Origin: an uncultured Burkholderiales bacterium | Lineage (GTDB): Bacteria > Pseudomonadota > Gammaproteobacteria > Burkholderiales > Burkholderiaceae_C | Reading direction: 5' to 3' | Assembly: GCA_903892175.1 (NCBI GenBank) | Contig: CAITHK010000174.1 | Span: forward strand, 1-46,461 | DNA: 46,461 bases | Shown here: piece after piece, positions 16,647 through 24,046 of the stretch | Position numbering within the stretch: the first letter of the stretch is position 1 | Layout: every line of letters begins with the position of its first letter | Position numbers and translations under genes: made by a program | Notes under the pieces: model-generated | The model's database searches: none | Seen by the model: the letters and a program-made list of their open reading frames with translations, nothing else | What the model was told of the DNA's origin: nothing

Positions 16647-17398
16647 AGTCCATGTCCCCCGTTCAAATGTACGAATCCTGCAAGCCCAAGGGTGAGGATT
16701 TGGTGCTGGCCCATTTGGGGCTGGTCAAGCGCGTCGCGCTGCACCTCAAAGCGCGTATCCCTGCGTTCATGGAGCTCGACGAGCTGATCCAAGTGGGCAT
16801 GATCGGTTTGCTGGAAGCGTCGCGTGCCTTTGACCCCGTCAAGGGGGTGGAGTTTGAAAACTTCGCCCACAGCCGCGTGCGTGGTGCCATGCTCGACGAG
16901 GTGCGTCGTTTGTCGTTCTTGCCCCGTTCCGCGGTGGCGTTCAACAAGTCGCACAACGAAAGCATCCACACGCTGGCCGCTGAGTTGGGTCGTACGCCGA
17001 CCCAGTCTGAGATTGCCGACTACATGGGCAAAGACTTGGAAGACTTTCACAAAGAGCGGGGCAAAGCCAAACGCTTTGAAACCTACTCGATGGAAGTGGT
17101 GACCGAAGAGGTCATGAGCATTGCCGACGATTCATCGCAGCAGCCCGATGTGATTGTGGAAGAGGCCCAGTTCATGGACGCCGTCACCGATGCAATCGCC
17201 GAGTTGCCTGAGCGTGAACAACTGGTGATGCAGCTCTACTATGTGGAAGAGTTCAACCTGAAAGAAATTGGCGAAACCTTGGGCGTGAGCGAGTCACGGG
17301 TGAGTCAAATTCTTTCCTCGGTGGTCAAAAAGCTCAGGGGTACCTTGAAAGTGGATGGAGGGGAGTCGGATAAACCCGCCATGAGGAGACAAGCATGA
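16643..17398 (+). CDS. fliA: RNA polymerase sigma28 factor FliA
   Basis: A 251-aa FliA. Region 2 is LGLVKRVALHLKARIPAFM / ELDELIQVGMIGLLEASRAF / FENFAHSRVRGAMLDEVRR, region 3 is ESIHTLAAELGRTPTQSEIADYMG, and the region 4 helix-turn-helix is NLKEIGETLGVSESRVSQIL. It directs late flagellar genes (here fliS, fliD, flaG, fliC by promoter sequence) and is held by FlgM (25886-26206). It lies in the sigma54-led flhA operon, which gives a class II to class III cascade. Confidence 0.97.
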   Translation: MKSMSPVQMYESCKPKGEDLVLAHLGLVKRVALHLKARIPAFMELDELIQVGMIGLLEASRAFDPVKGVEFENFAHSRVRGAMLDEVRRLSFLPRSAVAFNKSHNESIHTLAAELGRTPTQSEIADYMGKDLEDFHKERGKAKRFETYSMEVVTEEVMSIADDSSQQPDVIVEEAQFMDAVTDAIAELPEREQLVMQLYYVEEFNLKEIGETLGVSESRVSQILSSVVKKLRGTLKVDGGESDKPAMRRQA

Positions 17399-18195
17399 GC
17401 AACTTCATGATGAACATGATCTCATGGGTCTTGTTGTTGTTGGTCATTTTGACCCTGTACTTGATTGACAAGGTGAACCACTTGGCCGCGATGTATGAGC
17501 CGCCCAAGCCTGAGCCGCTGCCAGAACCCGAAGCGCCGCCTGCAGGCGATTTGTTGTTCGCCGGCTTGGAAGGTAAAAAACTCTGGGACGCCATGAACGG
17601 CAAGGCCGTGCAAGGTTTTGACACCAGTTTGTTGGATTCGTTGCGACCCCATTACGAACCCATTTTGCGTGAGCACATCAGTGCCACGTTCAAAGATGGG
17701 GTGGACGAGGCCAACGAAGCGGAGGCCAAAACGCCCAGTTCGCAACGCCAAATCGACACCGTGCGTGGCCACGTGCAATCGTGGTTGCCGCCTCAACATT
17801 TGGGCAGCATTTACCGCACCGGGGTGGAGTTTGGTGGCCTGTATGCCAAAGATCCCAACCCCGATGTGCTGGCGCGTTTGAAAGAGACCCTCGACAGTGT
17901 CACCAGCATGCTCTATCAGCGAGCTGGCGTGCCTCTGGATGTGCCGTACTCTGAATTGTTGCTGTCGCCACCTGCCGAGCCCGAAACCACGGCGGATGAC
18001 ATGCTGGCTTTGACCGACCAAAGCGACCAAGCCGAAGTCTTAGAGGGCATGCCAGACTTGGTGGCCCAAGAATTGGCGCAAGGTTTGGAACACGCACAAG
18101 AGTACGAGGCGCAGCAGCGGCAAGACCTTGCCGCCGCCACCGATGCTGAAGTGATCGAAGTCAATGTCGCACAAGCTGAACTCAAGCCAGCGTGA
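17395..18195 (+). CDS. unknown single-pass membrane protein in the fliA-fliS interval
   Basis: A 266-aa protein of no family I recognise. Residues 7-25 form one transmembrane helix (MISWVLLLLVILTLYLIDKV), then a Pro/Glu linker (EPPKPEPLPEPEAPP). A soluble domain follows (about 45-185; LLFAGLEGKKLWDAMNG, LRPHYEPILREHI, GSIYRTGVEFGGLY), and an acidic Gln/Glu/Ala-rich tail. Its ATG overlaps the fliA stop (ATGA), so it is co-translated with fliA. In Pseudomonas and Vibrio this position is held by cheY/cheZ; this protein resembles neither. Orientation is unclear; a membrane-tethered cytoplasmic role in flagellar assembly or motor function is only a guess. Confidence 0.75.
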   Translation: MSNFMMNMISWVLLLLVILTLYLIDKVNHLAAMYEPPKPEPLPEPEAPPAGDLLFAGLEGKKLWDAMNGKAVQGFDTSLLDSLRPHYEPILREHISATFKDGVDEANEAEAKTPSSQRQIDTVRGHVQSWLPPQHLGSIYRTGVEFGGLYAKDPNPDVLARLKETLDSVTSMLYQRAGVPLDVPYSELLLSPPAEPETTADDMLALTDQSDQAEVLEGMPDLVAQELAQGLEHAQEYEAQQRQDLAAATDAEVIEVNVAQAELKPA

Positions 18196-18224
18196 GGACC
18201 CCGAGACTGTGACTGTCTTTCACC

Positions 18225-18251
18225 TCAAGTTTGTGCCCTCGCTACCGATAC
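18225..18251 (+). promoter_or_regulatory. sigma28 promoter of fliS
   Basis: TCAAGTTT-N11-ACCGATAC, with 7/8 and 6/8 matches to TAAAGTTT-N11-GCCGATAA at exact spacing. It is 38 bases before the fliS ATG. Confidence 0.75.
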
Positions 18252-18288
18252 TGCCTGTGTCAAGTAGAAAACACAGGAGTTAGACCCC

Positions 18289-18711
18289 ATGCGAGCCAAC
18301 CAACGAGCCATCCAAAGTTACGGTGATGTCAAAGTCACCAGTGGCGTGTCATCGGCAAACAATGTGCAATTGATTCAAATGCTGTTTGATGGACTGCTAG
18401 AAAGTCTGGTGGCTGCACGTGGTCACATCCAACATAAAAATATCAGTGAAAAATCCAAAGCCATTGCGCGTGCCAGCCGCATCGTGATTGGCTTGCAAGG
18501 TGCTTTGGATTTCGAAAAAGGAGGCGATCTGGCCAACAACCTCAATGAGTTGTACAGCTATGTGACCCGCCGGTTGTTTCATGTCAATGCCCAAAATGAC
18601 GTGCTCGTTTTGGACGAGATCCATGGTTTGATGCGCGAGATTCGCGATGCTTGGGAGGGGGTGCCTGCCTTGGTCCCCGCGCCAGCGCGTCCTGTGAGCT
18701 TGATGAATTGA
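18289..18711 (+). CDS. fliS: flagellin export chaperone FliS
   Basis: A 140-aa helical FliS. Conserved segments are AIQSYGDVKV, NNVQLIQMLFDGLLESLVAARGHI, and DLANNLNELYSYVTRRLF with the helix that grips the flagellin C-terminus. It binds unfolded FliC in the cytoplasm and delivers it to FlhA. In most relatives fliS sits beside fliD; here it lies alone between an unknown gene and motA, 23 kb from fliD and fliC, with its own sigma28 promoter. The last ~15 residues are Pro/Ala-rich. Confidence 0.93.
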   Translation: MRANQRAIQSYGDVKVTSGVSSANNVQLIQMLFDGLLESLVAARGHIQHKNISEKSKAIARASRIVIGLQGALDFEKGGDLANNLNELYSYVTRRLFHVNAQNDVLVLDEIHGLMREIRDAWEGVPALVPAPARPVSLMN

Positions 18712-18719
18712 GAGCGCAT

Positions 18720-18750
18720 TTCCGCCACAACGCGGAATACACCTCTTTTT
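18720..18750 (+). terminator. weak terminator after fliS
   Basis: TTCCGC and GCGGAA form a 6-bp stem around CACAAC; a five-T run comes only 8 bases later (18746-18750). The hairpin is clear but the T-run is poorly placed, so termination may be partial. Confidence 0.4.
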
Positions 18751-18782
18751 CAGTTAATCTCATAGGTTGGTGAGAAATTTAC

Positions 18783-18813
18783 GGCGCATACCAGAGGCCC
18801 CTCTGAATGCGCC
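18783..18813 (+). promoter_or_regulatory. long hairpin in the motA leader
   Basis: GGCGCAT pairs with ATGCGCC and, inside, CAGAGG pairs with CCTCTG: 13 base pairs with a small internal loop. It ends 23 bases before the motA ATG and is followed by the Shine-Dalgarno AGGGAGAG, not a T-run. That fits an mRNA structure or protein site controlling motAB better than a terminator. I found no good sigma28 or sigma54 promoter for motA. Confidence 0.6.
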
Positions 18814-18836
18814 ATCCTGCTTAGGGAGAGTGTGAG

Positions 18837-19697
18837 ATGTCAGCAATTATTGGTTTGGTGGTTTTGTTCATTTGCGTGTTCGGCGGTTTTGTGATCGCCG
18901 GCGGCAGTTTGGCGCCCATCATCAAATCCACTCCCTACGAAATGTTCATCATTGGTGGCGCCGGTGTGGGCGGCATGATCACCGGCAACTCTGGCAGCAT
19001 TTTCAAAGGCGCTTGGGGTGGCATGGGCCGCGTGATCAAAGGCCCGATGTATAAGAAAGAAGACTACATCGGCATCATTGCTGTGATCTCTAAACTCATG
19101 AAAACCCTCAAAGCCGAGGGTGCGGTGGCCATGGAATCTCACGTGGAAAACCCGGAGGCCAGCGCCATCTTTGGCGAGTGTCCCAAGATGCTGCACGACC
19201 ACGGCTTGGTGGCTTTGGTGTGTGACACCATCCGTTTGATGGTGGTGTCGTCAGGTACCTTGAGCCCCTATGCGGTGGAAGACGTGATGACCGCGTCGAT
19301 CAAATTGCACCACCACAACGAAATGAAAAACGCAGAAGCTATCGCCACCTTGGCGGGCGCCTTGCCCGCGCTGGGCATTGTGGCTTGCGTGTTGGGTGTG
19401 GTCAAGACCATGGGCGCCATTGACCAACCTCCCCCTGTGTTGGGCGGCTTGATCGGTGGTGCGCTGGTGGGTACCTTTTTGGGGGTGTTTTTGGCCTACG
19501 GTATTTTCGAGCCCTTTGGCAGCCGACTCAAACAAATCATTGACGAAGACGGCGAAGCCCTCAACGTGGCCAAACAAATCATCATCGGCAACATGCACGG
19601 CTATCCAGTGCCCTTGATCATCGAAGCGGGACGCGTGTGTATCAGCCACGGCAGTCAGCCGTCTTTCGGCGAAGTCTTTGATGCGTTGAGAAAATAA
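18837..19697 (+). CDS. motA: flagellar motor stator protein MotA
   Basis: A 286-aa MotA of the long proteobacterial type. TM1-TM2 lie at about 1-50 (AIIGLVVLFICVFGGFVIAG), then a large cytoplasmic loop, and TM3-TM4 at about 170-230 (LPALGIVACVLGVVKTMGA; LGGLIGGALVGTFLGVFLAYG) with the conserved Pro in ALPALG. MotA pentamers around a MotB dimer convert ion flow to torque on FliG. The stop abuts motB (TAATG overlap). Confidence 0.96.
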   Translation: MSAIIGLVVLFICVFGGFVIAGGSLAPIIKSTPYEMFIIGGAGVGGMITGNSGSIFKGAWGGMGRVIKGPMYKKEDYIGIIAVISKLMKTLKAEGAVAMESHVENPEASAIFGECPKMLHDHGLVALVCDTIRLMVVSSGTLSPYAVEDVMTASIKLHHHNEMKNAEAIATLAGALPALGIVACVLGVVKTMGAIDQPPPVLGGLIGGALVGTFLGVFLAYGIFEPFGSRLKQIIDEDGEALNVAKQIIIGNMHGYPVPLIIEAGRVCISHGSQPSFGEVFDALRK

Positions 19698-20713
19698 TGG
19701 CTGAAGAAAAAGACGAAGCAGCCCTAGCCGCAGAAGCTGCGGCCGCCGCTGCAGCCGCAGAGGCCGAAAAAGCTGCCGCCGAAGCCGCTGCCGCCGCTGC
19801 GGCACCAGCACCCGTCATCATCATCAAGAAGATCATTGACGATGGTCACGGCGGTGCCCACGGGGGTGCCTGGAAAATCGCTTTGGCCGACATGATGACC
19901 GCCATGATGGCGTTCTTCTTATTGATGTGGTTGTTGGGCGCGTCCAACGAAGACCAGCGCAAAAGCATTGCAGACTATTTCAAACCCACCTCTCAGAGTT
20001 TGGTCGCCATTGGGCAATTGGCCGGCTCCAACGGTGTGCTGGGGGGCCGCTCGATCATCGACCCGGATGGTTTCCCATTTGCTGCCAAACAAACTGCCTT
20101 GCTGGAGCGCTTGACGCCGCGCTCTGAAGGCGGCCCCAATCCCAGCACCGACCCAGGTCAAGAAAACAACAACCCTTATTCAGACCCCGACAAGCTGACG
20201 CCTGAGCAGAAGAAGGAAATTGCCGCAGCGCAAGAAAAAGCCGACTTTGACAAGTTGGAAAAAGAGATTGAACAAAAACTCTCGGAAAACAAAAAACTCG
20301 GCGGTCTGAAAGACCAGGTCTCGGTCACGCGCGACAAGCAGGGTTTGCGCATCGAGATCATTGACAAAGCCGACTTTGCGATGTTCCCCAGCGGCGGCAT
20401 GAGCATGCAAGGCAAAGCCTCGAGTTTGATCAGCGAGATTGCGGCTTCTTTGGCGGACATGCCCAACAAGATTGCGATCCGTGGCCACACCGACAGCGTG
20501 CCATTTCAAAACAAAGAGGGCCGCAACAACTGGTCGCTCTCGGCCGAGCGGGCCGAAGTCACCCGTGCGTTGTTGGAAAAGAGTGGCATCAAAGAAAGTC
20601 GCTTTGCGCGCATTGAAGGGGTGGCCGATACCGACCCGTTCAATCCCAAAGACCCGCGCGATCCGCGCAACCGCCGCATGAGCATCACGGTGCTCTACAA
20701 CGATCAAGACTAA
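19697..20713 (+). CDS. motB: flagellar motor stator protein MotB with Ala-rich N-terminal extension
   Basis: A 338-aa MotB. One transmembrane helix (about 60-80, IALADMMTAMMAFFLLMWLL) carries the ion-binding Asp65, equivalent to E. coli Asp32. The C-terminal OmpA-like peptidoglycan-binding domain is at about 220-335 (IRGHTDSVPFQNKEG, NWSLSAERAEVTRALL). The neighbouring residues resemble proton-type MotB, but ion choice is not decided. Oddity: residues 7-38 are almost only Ala and Glu, an extension of about 33 residues over E. coli. Its start overlaps the motA stop and a terminator follows. Confidence 0.96.
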   Translation: MAEEKDEAALAAEAAAAAAAAEAEKAAAEAAAAAAAPAPVIIIKKIIDDGHGGAHGGAWKIALADMMTAMMAFFLLMWLLGASNEDQRKSIADYFKPTSQSLVAIGQLAGSNGVLGGRSIIDPDGFPFAAKQTALLERLTPRSEGGPNPSTDPGQENNNPYSDPDKLTPEQKKEIAAAQEKADFDKLEKEIEQKLSENKKLGGLKDQVSVTRDKQGLRIEIIDKADFAMFPSGGMSMQGKASSLISEIAASLADMPNKIAIRGHTDSVPFQNKEGRNNWSLSAERAEVTRALLEKSGIKESRFARIEGVADTDPFNPKDPRDPRNRRMSITVLYNDQD

Positions 20714-20741
20714 AAAAAGCAGCCCACGGGCTGCTTTTTTT
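20712..20741 (+). terminator. bidirectional rho-independent terminator between motB and the sigma54 activator
   Basis: A seven-A run, the GCAGCCC/GGGCTGC stem and a seven-T run are symmetric, so it can end motAB on the plus strand and the activator gene on the minus strand, whose stop is at 20762. Confidence 0.9.
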
Positions 20742-20761
20742 GTTGGACGTGACCACAGACC

Positions 20762-21859
20762 TCAGACCGAGCGCAATTCGTACTTGTTGATCTTTTCAAT
20801 CAAAGTGGTGCGTTGCAGATTCAGCAATTTGGCGGTGCGTGACACATTGCCTGAGTTGCGCTCGAGCGCTTGTTCGATGATGCTGCGCTCGATTTGGGCC
20901 ATGCGCTCTTTGAGTGACAAACCCTCTGGCGGCAGCTGAGGCATGCCTTGGGCCAGCATGATGATGCTCTCCACATCGTTCTCTTCTTCTGCTTGCGGGT
21001 CTTGCATTTCTGCCAGCACTTCGGGGGGCGGCGTCATCTCCAAGGTGGCCAGCAGTGGCGCTTGGGCCTGCAACTCGGCCTGTGCGCTGACCAAACCTTT
21101 GGGCAACAAGGTGGGTGGGATGGCGCGCAAATCCAGTTCTTGACCTGCGTACAAGGTGCTGAAGCGGTCCACCAAGTTGGACAACTCACGCACGTTGCCA
21201 GGCCAAGGGTAGTTTTGCAGTGCTGTCAAAAATTCGGGCTTGAAGCGGATCGGCTTTTGGTCAAAGTTGACAAACTTTTTGGCATAAAAAGCCAACAACT
21301 CACCCACATCGGCTGGACGATCACGCAAAGGCGGCGTCACCACGGGCAAAACATTCAAACGATAGTACAAATCTTCGCGAAAGCGTCCAGCAGAAATTTC
21401 GTGCTCTAAGTCACGATGTGTTGCGGCAACGACACGTACATCGACATGGACCTGTCGGGTTCCACCAATGGGGTCGATGGTGCGCTCTTGCAACACGCGC
21501 AACAATTTGACCTGCATGTCCAAAGACATGTCGCCAATTTCATCCAAGAAAATGGTGCCGCCATGGGCCAATTCGAAGCGTCCAATTCGGTCTGCCACAG
21601 CACCCGTGAAGGCACCTTTGCGGTGACCAAAAAGTTCACTTTCGAGTAAATCTTTGGGGATGGCAGCGCAATTGATAGGCACAAAGTTCGCGCCGCAGCG
21701 GTGCGATTGATCATGCAACAAGCGTGCGAGCAACTCTTTGCCGGTACCACTTTCACCGGTGATCATGACTGTGGCATTTGAGTTCGCCATGGTGCTCACG
21801 AGGTCGCGCAAGGCTTGGGCTGACTCGCTAGAGCCGATGAAGTGGGTGATGGGTTTCAT
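20762..21859 (-). CDS. sigma54-dependent flagellar transcriptional activator lacking a receiver domain
   Basis: A 365-aa activator starting at ATG 21859 (the frame is open to 21925, but the first 22 codons look non-coding). The AAA+ domain begins almost at once: Walker A GESGTGKE (35-42), the sigma54-contacting GAFTGA (82-87), Walker B TIFLDEIGD (102-110) and an arginine-finger region (FREDLYYRLN). After a Pro/Glu-rich linker, a Fis-type helix-turn-helix closes the protein (NVSRTAKLLNLQRTTLIEKI). FleQ/FlrA and FlrC carry an N-terminal FleQ or receiver domain; none is present. Likely master or mid-level activator for the sigma54 promoters at flhA, 27102 and flgB. Closest in role to FleQ/FlrA/FlrC; the exact orthology is unsure. 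Confidence 0.88.
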   Translation of the reverse strand: MKPITHFIGSSESAQALRDLVSTMANSNATVMITGESGTGKELLARLLHDQSHRCGANFVPINCAAIPKDLLESELFGHRKGAFTGAVADRIGRFELAHGGTIFLDEIGDMSLDMQVKLLRVLQERTIDPIGGTRQVHVDVRVVAATHRDLEHEISAGRFREDLYYRLNVLPVVTPPLRDRPADVGELLAFYAKKFVNFDQKPIRFKPEFLTALQNYPWPGNVRELSNLVDRFSTLYAGQELDLRAIPPTLLPKGLVSAQAELQAQAPLLATLEMTPPPEVLAEMQDPQAEEENDVESIIMLAQGMPQLPPEGLSLKERMAQIERSIIEQALERNSGNVSRTAKLLNLQRTTLIEKINKYELRSV

Positions 21860-21937
21860 GTCAAAAATTCCTACACCCCATTGTCTGAAGCCCGTCAAAT
21901 TGCACAAGACAGAAAAAGTATTCATCCACGCAAGCGT

Positions 21938-21964
21938 TAAAGATGCCCGGCTTAGTGTCGAATC
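21938..21964 (+). promoter_or_regulatory. possible sigma28 promoter of the flgP-like operon
   Basis: TAAAGATG-N11-GTCGAATC, 30 bases before the flgP-like ATG. The -35 is fair, the -10 matches only 4/8. Its -10 resembles that of flaG (TCCGAATC). Confidence 0.35.
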
Positions 21965-21993
21965 GTGGGGGAGACCTATTCAAGGACAACGAC

Positions 21994-22512
21994 ATGAAAC
22001 GCTTTATCCCTTTTGCGCTGGTTGCAGCGGCTTTGCTTTTGAGCGGCTGCTCTTTGTTCAAGTTCAACCATGTGCATGAATGGAAAGAAGATCCTGCGCA
22101 AGCTGGCGCCGAACGCAAACCGGCTGAACCTGCGGCCACCATGATCTCGCCCATGATGGACAAACGCGACACACTCACGGCCACCGGTTATGCCGTCATC
22201 AGCATTCAGAACCACCGCAACCCAGCCCAACAGCGTTTGCTGGCCATTCGCGCTTCCAAGCTCGATGCCTACCGCTCCCTGACCGAACAGGTCTATGGAC
22301 AACAGTTGGATGCCAACACCACGGTGGCTGACATGACGGTCATGAGCGACACCTTCCGTGCACGCGTGGAAGGTGTGGTGTATGGGGCTGTGCTGGTGAG
22401 CATCACGCCTGTGGGTGACGACACTTATGAAACCACCTTGTCGCTCGAACGCGGCTTGGTGAATGATTTGCGCTCTTTGTACATCGCGCATCTCACCAGC
22501 AAACGGCGTTGA
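21994..22512 (+). CDS. flgP: FlgP-like LPP20 family outer-membrane lipoprotein
   Basis: A 172-aa lipoprotein: signal peptide MKRFIPFALVAAALLLSGC with lipidated Cys19. The LPP20 domain (about 60-165) reads TATGYAVISIQNHRNPAQQRLLAIRASKLDAYRSL, then RARVEGVVYGAVLV. In Vibrio and Campylobacter, FlgP builds an outer-membrane or basal disk that supports high-torque motors. Shine-Dalgarno AAGGA precedes the ATG. It starts a five-gene plus-strand block and is followed 24 bases later by a FlgT-like gene, matching the Vibrio flgP/flgT pairing. Symbol assigned by family and context. Confidence 0.8.
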   Translation: MKRFIPFALVAAALLLSGCSLFKFNHVHEWKEDPAQAGAERKPAEPAATMISPMMDKRDTLTATGYAVISIQNHRNPAQQRLLAIRASKLDAYRSLTEQVYGQQLDANTTVADMTVMSDTFRARVEGVVYGAVLVSITPVGDDTYETTLSLERGLVNDLRSLYIAHLTSKRR

Positions 22513-22536
22513 ACCTGAACAGACGAGAACAACACC

Positions 22537-23628
22537 ATGTCGACTCTTTTTGTGCGCCGCTTTTTCTTGCTTCGCCTGTTGTGTGGCTTGGTGCTGGCGG
22601 TAGGCGCTTTGCACACAGCCGCGAAAGCTGCCGAGCTCAACCCGGAGCAGCGTTTGCAAGCCATTCGCCAGGCCTTGGTGGAAGCCGCCATGAAAAGCAA
22701 CACCCGTGTCAGTGCGACGAGTTGGATGGACACCAACGGCGCTTTGCGCGAGCTCAACCGTTTCTCCTCGGAAATCAAAGTCCGTGATTTGCAAGTCACC
22801 CGCTACGGCCGTGACGAAGCGCAAGAGCCCGAGGCCGAGGTGGTGGCTGTGGCCACCGAGCCCGTCGAGCCGGTGCGTTGCAGTGCTCCCCAAGCCAAGA
22901 CGGCGGTGATGCATGTCATGTCGGTGGGCATGGACTTGTCCCCCAGCTTGTCGGCCAGTCAGCGTTACACCGCGCAACAAGTTGGGTTGGCTGCGCGTCA
23001 ACGTGTGTTGCAGGCGGCCAGCCAAGCCCAACACTGGCGACTGATGACAGACCCGGTCTACACCCGGACCTATGACCGTCTCATCCACGGCCACGGTGAA
23101 GAGCGCGTGCAATGGCACTTGCAACTCACCGTTATGCCTGCTGCCCTAGGACTGACCACCGACGATGCCTCCGCCTACCTGCTGAAGTGGCAAGTGCGTG
23201 CCCCAGGTCAATTGCACGACATGTACCGATCGCAAGACCTGTTGCTGACCGCGCCCCGTCCTGCGTCTTGGGGCACCCCCAAGCTCGACACGGACATGCA
23301 AGAGGCCATTGACCGCGCGGTCTCGCGCATGGCCCAGGCCTTGGACGTGCACCTCTCTTGCGAGCCGACCAGCATCGAAGTGACCCAAAACGACAGCGGA
23401 CGCTTGAGCGTCAACGCTGGCCTGCGTGCAGGTTTGCGGGTGGGCGACAAGCTGATGTTGTCGGATGCCCGTGTGTTGCCCAAGCATGCACTCGAAGCTG
23501 GAGCGCTTGACGCTGCGGTGTTGGTCGAAGTCAAATCGGTCACCCCCTACCAAGCCGAGCTCAAGCAAGTGGCTGGACGCGCTCAAAAATTTCAAGGTGC
23601 TTGGGTGGCATGGCCCTACACCTACTGA
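22537..23628 (+). CDS. flgT: FlgT-like flagellar H-ring protein
   Basis: A 363-aa exported protein: signal peptide about 1-31 ending AKAA. The N-domain (about 35-90, QALVEAAMKSNTRVSATSWM, then ...SSEIKVRDLQVTRY) resembles the FlgT N-terminal fold. The middle domain is at about 110-280 and the small C-domain (about 290-363) contains SVNAGLRAGLRVGDKLMLSD, like FlgT's C-terminal barrel. FlgT in Vibrio forms the H-ring around the LP ring and helps recruit stators. Cys residues near 113 and 278 could form a disulfide. Assigned from domain pattern plus the flgP-like neighbour. Confidence 0.72.
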   Translation: MSTLFVRRFFLLRLLCGLVLAVGALHTAAKAAELNPEQRLQAIRQALVEAAMKSNTRVSATSWMDTNGALRELNRFSSEIKVRDLQVTRYGRDEAQEPEAEVVAVATEPVEPVRCSAPQAKTAVMHVMSVGMDLSPSLSASQRYTAQQVGLAARQRVLQAASQAQHWRLMTDPVYTRTYDRLIHGHGEERVQWHLQLTVMPAALGLTTDDASAYLLKWQVRAPGQLHDMYRSQDLLLTAPRPASWGTPKLDTDMQEAIDRAVSRMAQALDVHLSCEPTSIEVTQNDSGRLSVNAGLRAGLRVGDKLMLSDARVLPKHALEAGALDAAVLVEVKSVTPYQAELKQVAGRAQKFQGAWVAWPYTY

Positions 23629-23658
23629 TAATCCCAATGAACCTGATTGGAAACCGAG

Positions 23659-24045
23659 ATGAACTTGTTCAATTTTGTGCCCCGAATCGCTTGTGCACTG
23701 GCTTGCTGTGTTGGCGTATCGATGGCCTTGGCACAACCCAAAACCTACGAGGTCAAACCTGGTGACACCGTAGACCAAGTGATCCGTCAAACCATGGGTG
23801 ACAGTCCCTTGAAGACCACCGTCTTGCGCCAAGCCCTGATGGCACACAACCCACAGGCCTTCACCAAGACCACCCCCCGTGTGCTGATTGCTGGCGCAGT
23901 GCTCACGCTGCCCACGACCGACGAGCTGCTGCCCCGTTCCTCTGGCAGCAAAACAGGCAGTCCGGCCCCAGGGGCTCCCTTGGCCGGTTACACCACCGCA
24001 GACATCAACATGAGCGAGCGCAAAAACTGGGTGCGCTTCCCCTGA
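23659..24045 (+). CDS. small exported LysM/FimV-like protein of the H-ring block
   Basis: A 128-aa protein from ATG 23659 (a TTG at 23647 is in frame). The signal peptide is about 1-25 (RIACALACCVGVSMALAQ). A LysM/FimV-type segment follows: YEVKPGDTVDQVIRQTMGDSPLKTTVL, then AHNPQAFTKTTPRVLIAGAVLTLP. A Ser/Gly/Pro tail ends MSERKNWVRFP. It should be periplasmic and may bind peptidoglycan or anchor neighbours. Its stop and the next start are one base apart, so it is coupled to the FliK-like gene. Confidence 0.75.
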   Translation: MNLFNFVPRIACALACCVGVSMALAQPKTYEVKPGDTVDQVIRQTMGDSPLKTTVLRQALMAHNPQAFTKTTPRVLIAGAVLTLPTTDELLPRSSGSKTGSPAPGAPLAGYTTADINMSERKNWVRFP

Positions 24046-24046
24046 C

